A stretch of DNA of 64,000 nt from Pedobacter metabolipauper (GCF_004362715.1 NZ_SNYC01000006.1:124001-188000), one strand, 5' to 3'. Numbered from the stretch's first letter, positions 26,477-35,054 are shown. Numbers and translations are program-made. Notes: generated from the letters alone by a model not told the origin.

Positions 26477-27664
26477 CTATTTTAAAATTTCAGTTACCTG
26501 ACCAGCTCCTACTGTTCTACCACCCTCACGGATAGCGAAACGAAGACCTTTTTCCATTGCGATTGCGTTGATCAATTTAACTGTGATCGTAACGTTATCA
26601 CCTGGCATAACCATTTCAGTTCCTTCAGCTAGTGAGATCTCACCAGTAACGTCTGTGGTACGGAAATAGAATTGTGGCCGGTATTTGTTAAAGAATGGAG
26701 TGTGACGTCCACCTTCTGCTTTTGACAATACATAGATCTCAGCTTTGAAATCAGTGTGAGGAGTTACAGAACCTGGTTTGCAGATAACCATACCACGACG
26801 GATATCAGTTTTCTCAATACCACGTAACAATAGACCTACGTTATCACCAGCTTCACCATAATCAAGGATCTTACGGAACATCTCAACACCAGTAACAGTT
26901 GATTTAAGATTTTCAGCACCCATACCCAAGATCTCAACAGGATCTCCTGAGTTGATTACACCACGCTCAATACGACCAGTTGCAACAGTACCACGACCAG
27001 TAATCGAGAATACATCTTCAACAGGCATTAAGAATGGAAGTTCAGTCAAACGTGGAGGAATTGGAATGTAGCTATCTACAGCATCCATTAATTCCATGAT
27101 TTTTCCAACCCATTTTGGATCGCCATTCAAACCACCCAAAGCAGAACCTTGAATAACTGGAATGTCATCACCAGGGAATTCATAGAATGATAATAATTCA
27201 CGAACTTCCATCTCTACTAATTCAAGCAATTCAGGATCATCAACCATATCCACTTTATTCATGAATACAACCAATGAAGGAACACCTACCTGACGAGCCA
27301 ATAGAATGTGCTCACGAGTTTGTGGCATTGGACCATCTGTAGCAGCTACAACGATGATAGCTCCATCCATTTGAGCAGCACCAGTAACCATGTTTTTCAC
27401 ATAATCCGCGTGACCTGGACAGTCAACGTGAGCATAGTGACGGTTAGCTGTTGAGTACTCAACGTGTGCTGTATTAATAGTGATACCTCTTTCTTTTTCC
27501 TCAGGAGCTGAGTCAATCGAATCAAATGAACGCGCCTCAGATAAACCAGCATCAGATAACACTTTAGTGATAGCTGCTGTTAAGGTTGTTTTACCGTGGT
27601 CAACGTGACCGATTGTGCCGATGTTTAAGTGCGGCTTGCTGCGGTCAAACTTTTCTTTTGCCAT
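26477..27664 (-). CDS. tuf: Elongation factor Tu
   Basis: This 395-residue GTPase delivers aminoacyl-tRNA to the ribosome. The G1 motif is GHVDHGKTT near residue 19, with effector region RGITI, G3 motif DCPGHADY and G4 motif NKVD. Domains 2 and 3 follow. This is the only tuf copy in the window. It lies 118 nt after a four-tRNA cluster. No Shine-Dalgarno is present before the ATG. Confidence 0.98.
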   Translation of the reverse strand: MAKEKFDRSKPHLNIGTIGHVDHGKTTLTAAITKVLSDAGLSEARSFDSIDSAPEEKERGITINTAHVEYSTANRHYAHVDCPGHADYVKNMVTGAAQMDGAIIVVAATDGPMPQTREHILLARQVGVPSLVVFMNKVDMVDDPELLELVEMEVRELLSFYEFPGDDIPVIQGSALGGLNGDPKWVGKIMELMDAVDSYIPIPPRLTELPFLMPVEDVFSITGRGTVATGRIERGVINSGDPVEILGMGAENLKSTVTGVEMFRKILDYGEAGDNVGLLLRGIEKTDIRRGMVICKPGSVTPHTDFKAEIYVLSKAEGGRHTPFFNKYRPQFYFRTTDVTGEISLAEGTEMVMPGDNVTITVKLINAIAMEKGLRFAIREGGRTVGAGQVTEILK

Positions 27665-27782
27665 GTTTTTATACTTATTAGTAGGTTAACTTTTTATTTA
27701 TTTATTGTTTTGATACAATTTTCAATACAAAAAACCTTGTTCTCTCTGTGTTAACAGATTTAACAAAGTATCTTTATTTTTG

Positions 27783-27854
<72 letters not shown>

Positions 27855-27907
27855 TAATCTCAGCTTGCAATTCTCTATGTGCCGAACTGCCCACCTTTTT
27901 CTATTTG

Positions 27908-27980
27908 AGCGAAAGACGAGGTTCGAACTCGCGACCTATAGCTTGGAAGGCTATCGCTCTACCAACTGAGCTACTTTCGC
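27908..27980 (-). tRNA. tRNA-Gly (UCC anticodon)
   Basis: The acceptor is GCGAAAG with CTTTCGC, discriminator T as usual for glycine, anticodon loop CTTCCAA and T loop TTCGAAC. CCA is not encoded. Confidence 0.95.
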
Positions 27981-27989
27981 TTCTTATTG

Positions 27990-28072
27990 TGGGGGGAGAA
28001 GGATTCGAACCTTCGAAGTCTTGCGACAACAGAGTTACAGTCTGTCCCATTTGGCCACTCTGGTATCCCCCC
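27990..28072 (-). tRNA. tRNA-Tyr (GUA anticodon)
   Basis: The acceptor is GGGGGGA with TCCCCCC, discriminator A and anticodon loop CTGTAAC. It has the long variable arm expected for bacterial tRNA-Tyr (83 nt in all). Confidence 0.95.
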
Positions 28073-28080
28073 AAAAAAAG

Positions 28081-28153
<73 letters not shown>

Positions 28154-28297
28154 TTATATCATGCATTGCCAAAATAAAGCAATGGATTTTATAATATTAA
28201 TCTTTCATAGAACTTTCCGTTTTAGTTAGCGAGCAACGCCCTCTCTGAAACGGAATGCAAATCTACAAGAATTTATGTTCTACGCAAAATTATTTTC

Positions 28298-28330
28298 AAA
28301 AAAAAACAGGCGGATTTAAATCCGCCTGTT
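28298..28330 (-). terminator. Intrinsic terminator after hpf
   Basis: A perfectly palindromic 26-nt sequence (AACAGGCGGATTT and its complement) is followed on the minus strand by a run of T. It separates the rpsU/xerC/hpf unit from the tRNA-tuf unit. Confidence 0.85.
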
Positions 28331-28358
28331 CATTATAAAAAACGCAATAAATATATGT

Positions 28359-28706
28359 CTAATAATCAGACACTTCATCAGCATTCAGCAAAGCTTTGTG
28401 CTCACTGAGCTTGTCTCTCGTCTTATCTTTATGTTTTGTAATTTGTTTTCTTAAGGATTCTATAGCCAAATCGGTCGCCTCTTCAAACGATTTACATTGC
28501 TCTTTTGCAAACATGGTCACTCCCGGAACGATCAGTTTAATCTCGCTGATCTTATTCGCTTCATCATCTACATTCTCTAATTTTAAATAGACCTCACCAC
28601 TGATGATCTGGTCAAAATACTGATCTAGCTTGTCTACTTTCTTCTGGATAAAATCTAACAACTTGTGGTCCGCAGTGAAATGGATCGATTGAACTGTAAT
28701 TTTCAT
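28359..28706 (-). CDS. hpf: Ribosome hibernation-promoting factor (HPF/RaiA family)
   Basis: This 115-residue protein is of the HPF/YfiA family (MKITVQSIHFTADHKLLDFIQ, then EEATDLAIESLRKQI). It would bind the 30S decoding region during starvation and block translation. It is the short form without the dimerisation domain of long HPF. The gene lies 15 nt after xerC. It is preceded by a near-perfect Shine-Dalgarno (AAGGAGGT), which stands out because most starts in this window have none. Confidence 0.9.
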   Translation of the reverse strand: MKITVQSIHFTADHKLLDFIQKKVDKLDQYFDQIISGEVYLKLENVDDEANKISEIKLIVPGVTMFAKEQCKSFEEATDLAIESLRKQITKHKDKTRDKLSEHKALLNADEVSDY

Positions 28707-28710
28707 ATTT

Positions 28711-28718
28711 ACCTCCTT
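28711..28718 (-). promoter_or_regulatory. Strong Shine-Dalgarno of hpf
   Basis: AAGGAGGT is complementary over 8 nt to the usual 16S rRNA 3' end. The GGAGG core is 5 nt from the ATG, an optimal spacing. Neighbouring genes such as tuf, rplL, gyrB, rpsT and pheT show no such sequence. Confidence 0.85.
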
Positions 28719-28721
28719 GTT

Positions 28722-29606
28722 TTATGCCTTTGGATGGGCTTGTTTATATATTGATTTTAGTCTTTCTACTGAATTGTGCGTGTATACCTGTGTAGCAGCC
28801 AAACTGGCATGCCCAAGCAGCTCCTTTATTGCATTTAAATCTGCCCCCCTATTTAATAAACTGGTTGCATAAGAATGTCGCAATACATGCGGACTTTTCT
28901 TGTCCTGTGTGGAAACGTACGTCAAATAACGGGTTACTATTCTGTGAATTAATTTGGGATAAGCATCAGCCCCTTTATCTGTAACGAATAACACCCCCGT
29001 TTTGTTATCGAAATTTTGCATCGATTTTAATGTGATGTACTCTTTTAGCTGATTAGCAAGCGGTTCGGCTATTGGAATAATTCTTTCTTTATTTCTTTTA
29101 CCCAAAACCTTTAAACTGCACCCGTAAAAATTGATGTCAGAATCCTTTACAGACAACAGTTCTGCCAAACGCATCCCTGTACCGAATAACGTTTCAATAA
29201 CGAGCCTGTCCCTTACAGATGGAAAACTGTCATCAAAGATCTCCGTAGAATCCAACAGCAGGTCCAGCTTCTGGTCGTCAATAAATACAGGAAGCCGCTT
29301 CGGTATTTTCGGTGCTTTCACCTGGGCCATTGGATTGCCGGTAAGTATTCCGCCACGAATCAAATGTTTATAATAACTGCGGAGCGTAGAGAGCTTCCGG
29401 CCAACAGAACTCTCAGAGACATGTTCATCCATCAGGGACACGATAAAGTCTCTTACATGGATGTATTTGGCTTCTGTAAGCTGTAAATCGTAGGTATGAA
29501 GGAGATAGTCCCTAAACTGGGTCAGATCTGTCCGGTAAGATTGAATGGTATGCGGAGAGTAACGCTTCTCATGTTCCAGATATGTTAGAAATTGATCAAC
29601 AGCCAT
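28722..29606 (-). CDS. xerC: Tyrosine recombinase XerC/XerD
   Basis: The ATG at 29606 gives MAVDQFLTYLEHEKRYSP and 294 residues, typical for Xer. A longer frame from 29645 is unlikely. The N-terminal SAM-like domain is followed by the catalytic domain, with R146 (GTGMRLAE), K170, H240 and R243 (HVLRHSYAT), H266 (GHASL) and the nucleophile Y275 (YTH). Xer recombinases resolve chromosome dimers at dif. The conserved position between rpsU and hpf suggests the housekeeping enzyme rather than a phage integrase. The choice between XerC and XerD is not settled. Confidence 0.9.
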   Translation of the reverse strand: MAVDQFLTYLEHEKRYSPHTIQSYRTDLTQFRDYLLHTYDLQLTEAKYIHVRDFIVSLMDEHVSESSVGRKLSTLRSYYKHLIRGGILTGNPMAQVKAPKIPKRLPVFIDDQKLDLLLDSTEIFDDSFPSVRDRLVIETLFGTGMRLAELLSVKDSDINFYGCSLKVLGKRNKERIIPIAEPLANQLKEYITLKSMQNFDNKTGVLFVTDKGADAYPKLIHRIVTRYLTYVSTQDKKSPHVLRHSYATSLLNRGADLNAIKELLGHASLAATQVYTHNSVERLKSIYKQAHPKA

Positions 29607-29681
29607 AAATAATATTTGCCATGCCCTATAAAAGTCAATGTACAAAACATTATTTTAATACTGTTCATTTTTTTTATTCAA

Positions 29682-29714
29682 AAAAAAAGCGCCGGCATAA
29701 ACGCCGGCGCTTTT
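29682..29714 (-). terminator. Intrinsic terminator after rpsU
   Basis: A GC-rich 12-bp stem (AAAAGCGCCGGC with GCCGGCGCTTTT) has a 6-nt loop and is followed on the minus strand by 8 T. It should strongly reduce read-through from rpsU into xerC. Confidence 0.9.
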
Positions 29715-29737
29715 AATATATTTAAGCTATTGGATAC

Positions 29738-29932
29738 TTATATAGTACCCTCTAGTTGCATATTTTGCTTGTATATTGCATGTTTAACTTGCGTACGACG
29801 AGCTACAGATTTCTTTTCGTAAGCTTGGCGGCTACGTAATTCTCTCAATACACCTGTTTTTTCAAATTTCTTTTTGAAACGTTTTAGGGCTTTGTCAAGT
29901 GATTCGCCGTCTTTAATATTAATAATGATCAT
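29738..29932 (-). CDS. rpsU: 30S ribosomal protein bS21
   Basis: This 64-residue basic protein has the bS21 start MIIINIKDGESLDKALKRF and the Arg/Lys-rich helical remainder. In Bacteroidota the bS21 protein helps occlude the anti-Shine-Dalgarno of 16S rRNA. The gene has its own strong promoter, a short leader of about 31 nt with an AGGAGGT element, and its own terminator, so it can be expressed alone. This layout fits the autoregulation reported for Flavobacterium johnsoniae rpsU. Confidence 0.95.
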   Translation of the reverse strand: MIIINIKDGESLDKALKRFKKKFEKTGVLRELRSRQAYEKKSVARRTQVKHAIYKQNMQLEGTI

Positions 29933-29943
29933 AACGTAAAAAT

Positions 29944-29950
29944 ACCTCCT
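29944..29950 (-). promoter_or_regulatory. Shine-Dalgarno of rpsU
   Basis: AGGAGGT is complementary over 7 nt to the 16S 3' end. The GGAGG core is 12 nt from the ATG, a longer gap than usual. Confidence 0.75.
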
Positions 29951-29969
29951 CTCGTTGTTTTTAGGATTG

Positions 29970-30000
29970 CAAAGATAAAGTTTTCATTTGATAATCAAAA
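29970..30000 (-). promoter_or_regulatory. Promoter of rpsU
   Basis: TATCTTTG (29977-29970, minus strand) fits TAnnTTTG. A TTTTG box (30000-29996) lies 18 nt upstream, matching the -33 element. The predicted start of transcription is near 29963. Confidence 0.65.
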
Positions 30001-30023
30001 CAATAAATCACAATTAAACACAA

Positions 30024-30053
30024 AATAAAAGAGACTGCCTTAAAGACAGCCTC
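30024..30053 (-). terminator. Intrinsic terminator after the acyl-CoA dehydrogenase gene
   Basis: In the minus-strand RNA a 9-bp stem (GAGGCUGUC with GGCAGUCUC, two G-U pairs) with a 5-nt loop is followed by UUUUAUUUU. Confidence 0.75.
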
Positions 30054-30102
30054 TGGATTAATTATATTTGGTTAGAATATTCGTTTTAATTTATTGCCGA
30101 TC

Positions 30103-31275
30103 CTAGTTCTTTAATACTTCCCTTGCAATAACAATCTTCTGGATCTCTGAAGTTCCTTCTCCAATCGTACATAGTTTGCTGTCCCGGTAAAACTTCTCAA
30201 CAGGAAAATCTTTTGTATAGCCATAGCCTCCAAAGATCTGCACTGCTTCAGTTGAGGATCTTACTGCAACCTCCGACGCGAAGTACTTCGCCATTGCAGA
30301 TTCTTTGGTCATCGGTAAACCTCTGTTCTTTAGATCAGCCGCCTGGCGGATCAATAATTCTGCAGCTTCAATCTCTGTAGCCATATCGGCCAGTTTAAAA
30401 CTGATGCCCTGAAAATTCGCAATCGGCTGTCCAAACTGATGACGTTCTTTAGCATAAGCCAAAGCAGCTTCGTAAGCGCCCTTCGCAATACCCAGTGATA
30501 AAGCCGCAATAGAGATTCTCCCTCCATCCAACACCTTCATGGCCTGTTTAAAACCATCACCAATATTACCCAGCATATTTTCTTTTGGAACACGGCAATT
30601 GTCGAAGATCATTTCCGTAGTTTCAGAAGCCCGCATACCCAGCTTGTTTTCCTTTTTGCCGGCAGTAAAACCAGGAGTACCACGTTCTACGACAATTGCA
30701 GAAATCCCCTTAGAATCACCTTTCTCTCCGGTACGCACCATAACTACCGCAATATCTCCGGATTTACCATGGGTAATCCAATTTTTAGACCCATTGATTA
30801 TATAATCATCTCCATCAGCAACCGCAGTGGTCATCATACGTAAAGCGTCAGAACCGGTATTGGCTTCAGTTAACCCCCAGGCACCTATCCATTCTGCAGT
30901 AGCCAGTTTAGGCAGCCATTTTTGCTTCTGCTCTTCATTCGCAAAAGCCAGGATATGACCCGTACATAATGAATTATGTGCCGCTAAAGAAAGTCCAACA
31001 GAACCGCAAACCTTAGCCACTTCAACAATAACATCCACATATTCCTGATACCCTAATCCCGATCCGCCATAGCTTTCCGGAACAAGAACGCCCATCAAAC
31101 CAAGCTCACCCAATTTTTTAAAAACGGCTACAGGAAAATATTGCGATTCATCCCATTCCATTACATGAGCACGAATATTCTTCTCAGTAAAATCTTTAAC
31201 CATTTTCCTGATCATTTCCTGATTTTCAGAAATGCTGAAGCTATATCCTAATGCACTGTCCATTGTTTCTAACAT
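30103..31275 (-). CDS. Acyl-CoA dehydrogenase
   Basis: This flavoprotein (390 residues from the ATG at 31275; a start at 31299 would add eight) catalyses alpha,beta-desaturation of acyl-CoA. Family signatures are present: GAWGLTEANTGSDA with the FAD-binding segment, QFGQPIANFQ, and IFGGYGYTKDFPVEKFYRD. The catalytic glutamate is expected in GEGTSEIQ near the C-terminus, the position used by short- and medium-chain enzymes. Chain-length preference cannot be read from the sequence. It stands alone with its own terminator. Confidence 0.93.
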   Translation of the reverse strand: MLETMDSALGYSFSISENQEMIRKMVKDFTEKNIRAHVMEWDESQYFPVAVFKKLGELGLMGVLVPESYGGSGLGYQEYVDVIVEVAKVCGSVGLSLAAHNSLCTGHILAFANEEQKQKWLPKLATAEWIGAWGLTEANTGSDALRMMTTAVADGDDYIINGSKNWITHGKSGDIAVVMVRTGEKGDSKGISAIVVERGTPGFTAGKKENKLGMRASETTEMIFDNCRVPKENMLGNIGDGFKQAMKVLDGGRISIAALSLGIAKGAYEAALAYAKERHQFGQPIANFQGISFKLADMATEIEAAELLIRQAADLKNRGLPMTKESAMAKYFASEVAVRSSTEAVQIFGGYGYTKDFPVEKFYRDSKLCTIGEGTSEIQKIVIAREVLKN

Positions 31276-31464
31276 ATTTATTCGCTTGAATTGCAGCAAT
31301 TATAAACAAATAAAACAATAGCACCAGCAGTTAAATATTTGCCTTAAGATAGAACGAAATGGTATTTAGTTCAATAACCTTTCCCCTTGATTTTATTAAC
31401 TCAAATACCTGAGAAAATCTTTCTATTTTTTTTTAGTTTTACTTTTCAAACCAACAAACCAACC

Positions 31465-32511
31465 ATGAAATTCATTACCAGGAAAGATATTTTTGAACAA
31501 TTGAAAAAAGACCTAATCGGAAAAGATTCTTACCGTGGCGTAACGCTCACTTACTCCTGGATGGCCAATCAGTTTGGCCATTTTTCACTGGGGTTCATTC
31601 CTACCTTTATACTATATAAGATCTTTGTTTCTTCAACCTCCATAAATCCCCCCGCCCTATGGGCATCCCTAATTGTCTGGTCCATATGGATCCTGTTTGA
31701 GCTGTTCAACTTTTTATGGCCCTTATTAAAGCCAGCAATAAAGGGACAATCTTCCATTAAGTATACCTTTAAACCTGAATGGGGAAACATAGCTTTCGAT
31801 ACCGCAACAGACCTTTGCTTTTTTGGAATTGGTGGTTTTACAGCCAGCCTGATCTGCGGGTACTCGTCAATAGCAGCGTACCTGCTGGTCATATTGACAT
31901 TGCTGATCATTTATCCAGCCTATCATTGGTATACCACGAAGATGTATCTTCAAAACGCAGAATATCCGTTCCAGCACCGGTTAAGTCAGTGGCAGATGAA
32001 CATTACAGATTCAAATAGAGCGGCCATTATTGATTTTGTTGAAAATACAGTCCAGGGAAAGCATTTGTTACTCTTTGGCTCAAAGGGAAGTGGAAAAACA
32101 ACACTTTCTGTAGGAATTGCAACAGAAGCATCTATCAGAAAGAATCCATGCAGTTATGTTACCGCAGTAAAACTACTATGTATGTTCTTTGAAAAAGAAG
32201 ATCAGAAAGCGCAAAAATCCGGGCTGTGGACCTGGCGCGATTCATCCATTCTCGTAATTGATGACATTAACCCGGGTGGGCTGATCAAAGATGATATCCT
32301 TACCGCAAAGCTTTTTTACCAATTGCTCAATAATTTAGATTGCGGCCCATCCAATATCAAACACATCCGGGAAAAGAACATCATTTGGGTAATGGGTAAC
32401 GAAGATCCAAATAAACAGCTTGAAGAAAAATGGGAAACTTTATTAAAACAAATAGGTGTATCCGAATCAAATATTAAAATAGTAAATCTGGACAATAGCC
32501 AAAAGGGGTAA
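31465..32511 (+). CDS. Membrane-anchored P-loop ATPase of unknown function
   Basis: I start it at the ATG at 31465 (MKFITRKDIF, 348 residues); an upstream ATG at 31387 adds a Phe-rich stretch. Four hydrophobic segments (about residues 40-57, 64-86, 114-132 and 137-153) are followed by a cytosolic nucleotide-binding domain. Its Walker A is GSKGSGKTT (205-213) and its Walker B is ILVIDDIN (262-269), resembling DnaC/IstB-type AAA ATPases. I do not recognise a named family. The 3' end overlaps the convergent PAS-LuxR gene by 45 bp, so they could interfere at the RNA level. Confidence 0.7.
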   Translation: MKFITRKDIFEQLKKDLIGKDSYRGVTLTYSWMANQFGHFSLGFIPTFILYKIFVSSTSINPPALWASLIVWSIWILFELFNFLWPLLKPAIKGQSSIKYTFKPEWGNIAFDTATDLCFFGIGGFTASLICGYSSIAAYLLVILTLLIIYPAYHWYTTKMYLQNAEYPFQHRLSQWQMNITDSNRAAIIDFVENTVQGKHLLLFGSKGSGKTTLSVGIATEASIRKNPCSYVTAVKLLCMFFEKEDQKAQKSGLWTWRDSSILVIDDINPGGLIKDDILTAKLFYQLLNNLDCGPSNIKHIREKNIIWVMGNEDPNKQLEEKWETLLKQIGVSESNIKIVNLDNSQKG

Positions 32512-33240
32512 TATAAAATTATCGTAGGCAAAGCTAACCAGATGAGTAAGGCTTTTAACATCAAAACGCTTATACAATGGAATGATCCTTTTTTCAATAG
32601 CCGAATGTGATACATTTAATTCGCTGGCAATCTCTTTGAAAGAATATCCCCGGGCAACCAATGAAAGCGCTTCCTTTTCCTTGTTGGATATTGCCAAATG
32701 ACTGAATAGGATCTTATTCAGTTCTTCTTCAAATTTCTCCTTCTCGGGCCCATAGGCTGCATAACGCATCACACGGCCAAAAATCAAACTGCGGTTGATT
32801 TGAAAACGGCCAATAATAGCATCTATTTTTCCATTTTCAGAACTAAATACACCAACCCTGGCAATGATAGGTACCTGGCTCCCATTCTTATGGATTTTTT
32901 TAAGTTCAATAGTGAAGCTATATCTCTCCAGATCTTTGCTTTTATTGTGAATAAATTGAAGTGCCTTATCATTCAGGTCATGAGAAAAGGGGGCAAATTC
33001 CGGGGCAGACATATTAACAATGGCCAGCATATTGATCTCATCATCCCTATATCCTACAACTTCTTCCCATCCACTTGCATAAACCATTCTATTCTGCTTA
33101 AATGAATAAATATAAACCGCCTCTTCCGGAAATCTTGGAATTGTATTTTTGTAATACAATGCTTCCTCACTTTCAAGTTCCGCAGGAATATCTGTTATAA
33201 AATTCCTAGAATAATCCCCAAAATCATTTTTCACCTTCAT
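32467..33240 (-). CDS. PAS domain-containing LuxR-type transcriptional regulator
   Basis: This 257-residue protein has a PAS-like sensory region (about residues 35-155, with VYIYSFKQNRMVYASGWEEVVGY and a PAC-like RYSFTIELKKIHKNGSQVP). It ends in a LuxR-type helix-turn-helix (about 185-240; ISNKEKEALSLVARGYSFKEIASELNVS). No receiver domain is present, so it probably senses a ligand or redox state directly. Such PAS-LuxR proteins are common in Bacteroidota. The target genes are unknown. Confidence 0.85.
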   Translation of the reverse strand: MKVKNDFGDYSRNFITDIPAELESEEALYYKNTIPRFPEEAVYIYSFKQNRMVYASGWEEVVGYRDDEINMLAIVNMSAPEFAPFSHDLNDKALQFIHNKSKDLERYSFTIELKKIHKNGSQVPIIARVGVFSSENGKIDAIIGRFQINRSLIFGRVMRYAAYGPEKEKFEEELNKILFSHLAISNKEKEALSLVARGYSFKEIASELNVSHSAIEKRIIPLYKRFDVKSLTHLVSFAYDNFILPLLAIVQIYYFNI

Positions 33241-33402
33241 TTTTATTCTTAAGCCTTAATAAAACAACCAGAACTGCGTATTTTCTCAGTTGTCTGAAAT
33301 AAATAGCTTGGTAATTTTGTAACAAGTTTAATTAAAATCCACATCAATTTATTAAAATAATGGAATAACTCTAAAAATTTTAATCACGCTAAACAAAATA
33401 CC

Positions 33403-33513
33403 ATGCAAACTAAATCATCAAATAAATTTTTCACATCAGAATTATCAATTTTTATTCTAAAAATGATAGCTTTAGGCTTAGTGATACTCATTCTGTACCA
33501 GGCAAGTGTCTAA
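33403..33513 (+). CDS. Putative 36-residue single-span membrane peptide
   Basis: This short frame (MQTKSSNKFFTSELSIFI onward) has a polar N-terminus and a hydrophobic segment (about residues 14-32, ILKMIALGLVILILY). It lies alone in the 279-bp gap between the LuxR and apt genes. The composition is typical of small membrane proteins, but no ribosome-binding site or homologue supports it. Confidence 0.35.
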   Translation: MQTKSSNKFFTSELSIFILKMIALGLVILILYQASV

Positions 33514-33519
33514 GCAGGA

Positions 33520-34047
33520 TTAATAAGAGGCCAATGAATAGATCTGGTCAGAGTAAGATTTAAGCCGGTCCCTGCCATTAAGAAAGTCCAGCGCAATAAT
33601 AAAAGAATAAGCCGAAACCGATGCTCCCAATTGCATAATCAACTTAGAAGCCGCAACCACAGTTCCACCTGTTGCCAAAAGATCATCGTGAATCAAAACC
33701 CGTTGTCCGGTAAGCAATGCATCTTTATGACATTCTATAACAGCACTTCCATACTCAAGATCATAAGATTCCCGGATCGTTTTATAGGGCAGCTTACCTG
33801 CTTTACGGATCGGTACAAAAGGTACATTTAACCGTTGTGCCAGAGATGGGCCAAATAGAAAACCTCTGCTTTCAATACCTGCAACCACATCGATCTGTAT
33901 ATTTATAAGTTGCGATGCCAGTGCTTCCACAATTTCAGCACAAAGCAAAGGCTCTTTCAGTATAGGGGTAATGTCTTTAAAAATGATCCCAGGTTTAGGA
34001 AAATCTTTCACGTCGCGTACGGTTTGCTTAATCTTTGATTCGATCAT
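33520..34047 (-). CDS. apt: Adenine phosphoribosyltransferase
   Basis: This 175-residue purine salvage enzyme converts adenine and PRPP to AMP. The N-terminal FPKPGIIFKDITP motif is characteristic, and the PRPP-binding loop is VLIHDDLLATGGT. The ATG lies 2 nt after the stop of the helix-hairpin-helix gene, so the two are co-transcribed. Confidence 0.95.
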   Translation of the reverse strand: MIESKIKQTVRDVKDFPKPGIIFKDITPILKEPLLCAEIVEALASQLINIQIDVVAGIESRGFLFGPSLAQRLNVPFVPIRKAGKLPYKTIRESYDLEYGSAVIECHKDALLTGQRVLIHDDLLATGGTVVAASKLIMQLGASVSAYSFIIALDFLNGRDRLKSYSDQIYSLASY

Positions 34048-34049
34048 TT

Positions 34050-34958
34050 TTAAAAAGTAAGGTAAGGGGCTAAACGCTTCAGTACCTCCGGACTAAGGAT
34101 GACCACATTGTTCAGTTCTGCAATATTAATATAATTTCCATGTTGTTTTCTATATTGTATCAGTGCATTTACTTGTTTATATCTTATATACGGATGATTT
34201 TTAAAATCTTCAGGCATTGCTTCATTCACATTGATCTTTTTAATTTTTGAAACGTCGACAATAAACTGATCTTTGATCTCCATATATTTCGTAGAATCAA
34301 GACCAAAAACTTCCATAAGTTGTTCCTTTTTATAGAAACCACCAATCCGTTCCCTATACTTCATAATTCGAAGCGCAAATGCCGGCCCAATTCCTCTGAT
34401 CTCTTCTAATGCCGTACTGTCTGCCCCGTTGATCTCAATAATTCTTAATACTGATAACGGATGATCCTGATCCTTTTCTTTTATAATTGGGTTTTCAAAA
34501 CCACTTGTTAATTCACTCTGATCATTAATCCTAACATAGGGTACCAAACGCTCATAAAGTTCATGACTAATAACATACATTTTCTTTAAATCTTCCGGCT
34601 TTCTAAATTGCCCGCCTTTAGCGCGGTATTTTAAAATTGATGCAGACTGTCGTTCTGATAAACCCAGTATTTGCCATTCATCAGCATCAATTTCATTCGG
34701 ATCAAAATAAAACAAGACTGGCTTTCTTTTCAAATATGCATTGCCAGGCAATATTTTATTATGCGCTATCCCGTCTTTTTCAGATAAGAATAACATCTTT
34801 ACCACCTCCGTGGATTTGGCATCGATTGTATCTCCAGTTTTAACTAAATTATAACCATACGGAACAGTTCCAATCAACACAATTAATCCAAGTAAACCCA
34901 ATAATCCATTAAATTCGGCTTTACTAAAGCCAAAGGCGTCATTTAACCACTTTTTCAT
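34050..34958 (-). CDS. Helix-hairpin-helix (ComEA-like) membrane-anchored protein
   Basis: This 302-residue protein has a short N-terminal membrane segment (about residues 18-36) and three helix-hairpin-helix repeats (ILGLSERQSASILKYRAKGG, LEEIRGIGPAFALRIMKYRERIGG and a third near the C-terminus). ComEA-type proteins bind DNA at the cell surface during uptake. Multi-HhH versions are common in Bacteroidota without proof of competence. No other competence genes are nearby. Confidence 0.85.
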   Translation of the reverse strand: MKKWLNDAFGFSKAEFNGLLGLLGLIVLIGTVPYGYNLVKTGDTIDAKSTEVVKMLFLSEKDGIAHNKILPGNAYLKRKPVLFYFDPNEIDADEWQILGLSERQSASILKYRAKGGQFRKPEDLKKMYVISHELYERLVPYVRINDQSELTSGFENPIIKEKDQDHPLSVLRIIEINGADSTALEEIRGIGPAFALRIMKYRERIGGFYKKEQLMEVFGLDSTKYMEIKDQFIVDVSKIKKINVNEAMPEDFKNHPYIRYKQVNALIQYRKQHGNYINIAELNNVVILSPEVLKRLAPYLTF

Positions 34959-35054
34959 TTTTTTATATCAATAATTGTAAGCAGTTAACAGTAATGCTTT
35001 AATGTCGTATTACCACACAAAAGATGTACTTAATGGATTTAAAAATATAAATCT

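Noticed and set aside
28215..28255. Inverted repeat TTCCGTTT / AAACGGAA with a 25-nt spacer between hpf and tRNA-Thr
   Set aside because: The stem is short and the loop long, with no T run. The hpf terminator nearby already explains transcript ends, so I give it no function.
28722..29606. Tyrosine recombinase as a phage or island integrase
   Set aside because: It lies between rpsU and hpf in a housekeeping block. No attachment-site repeats are evident at the nearby tRNA genes, and there is no cargo.
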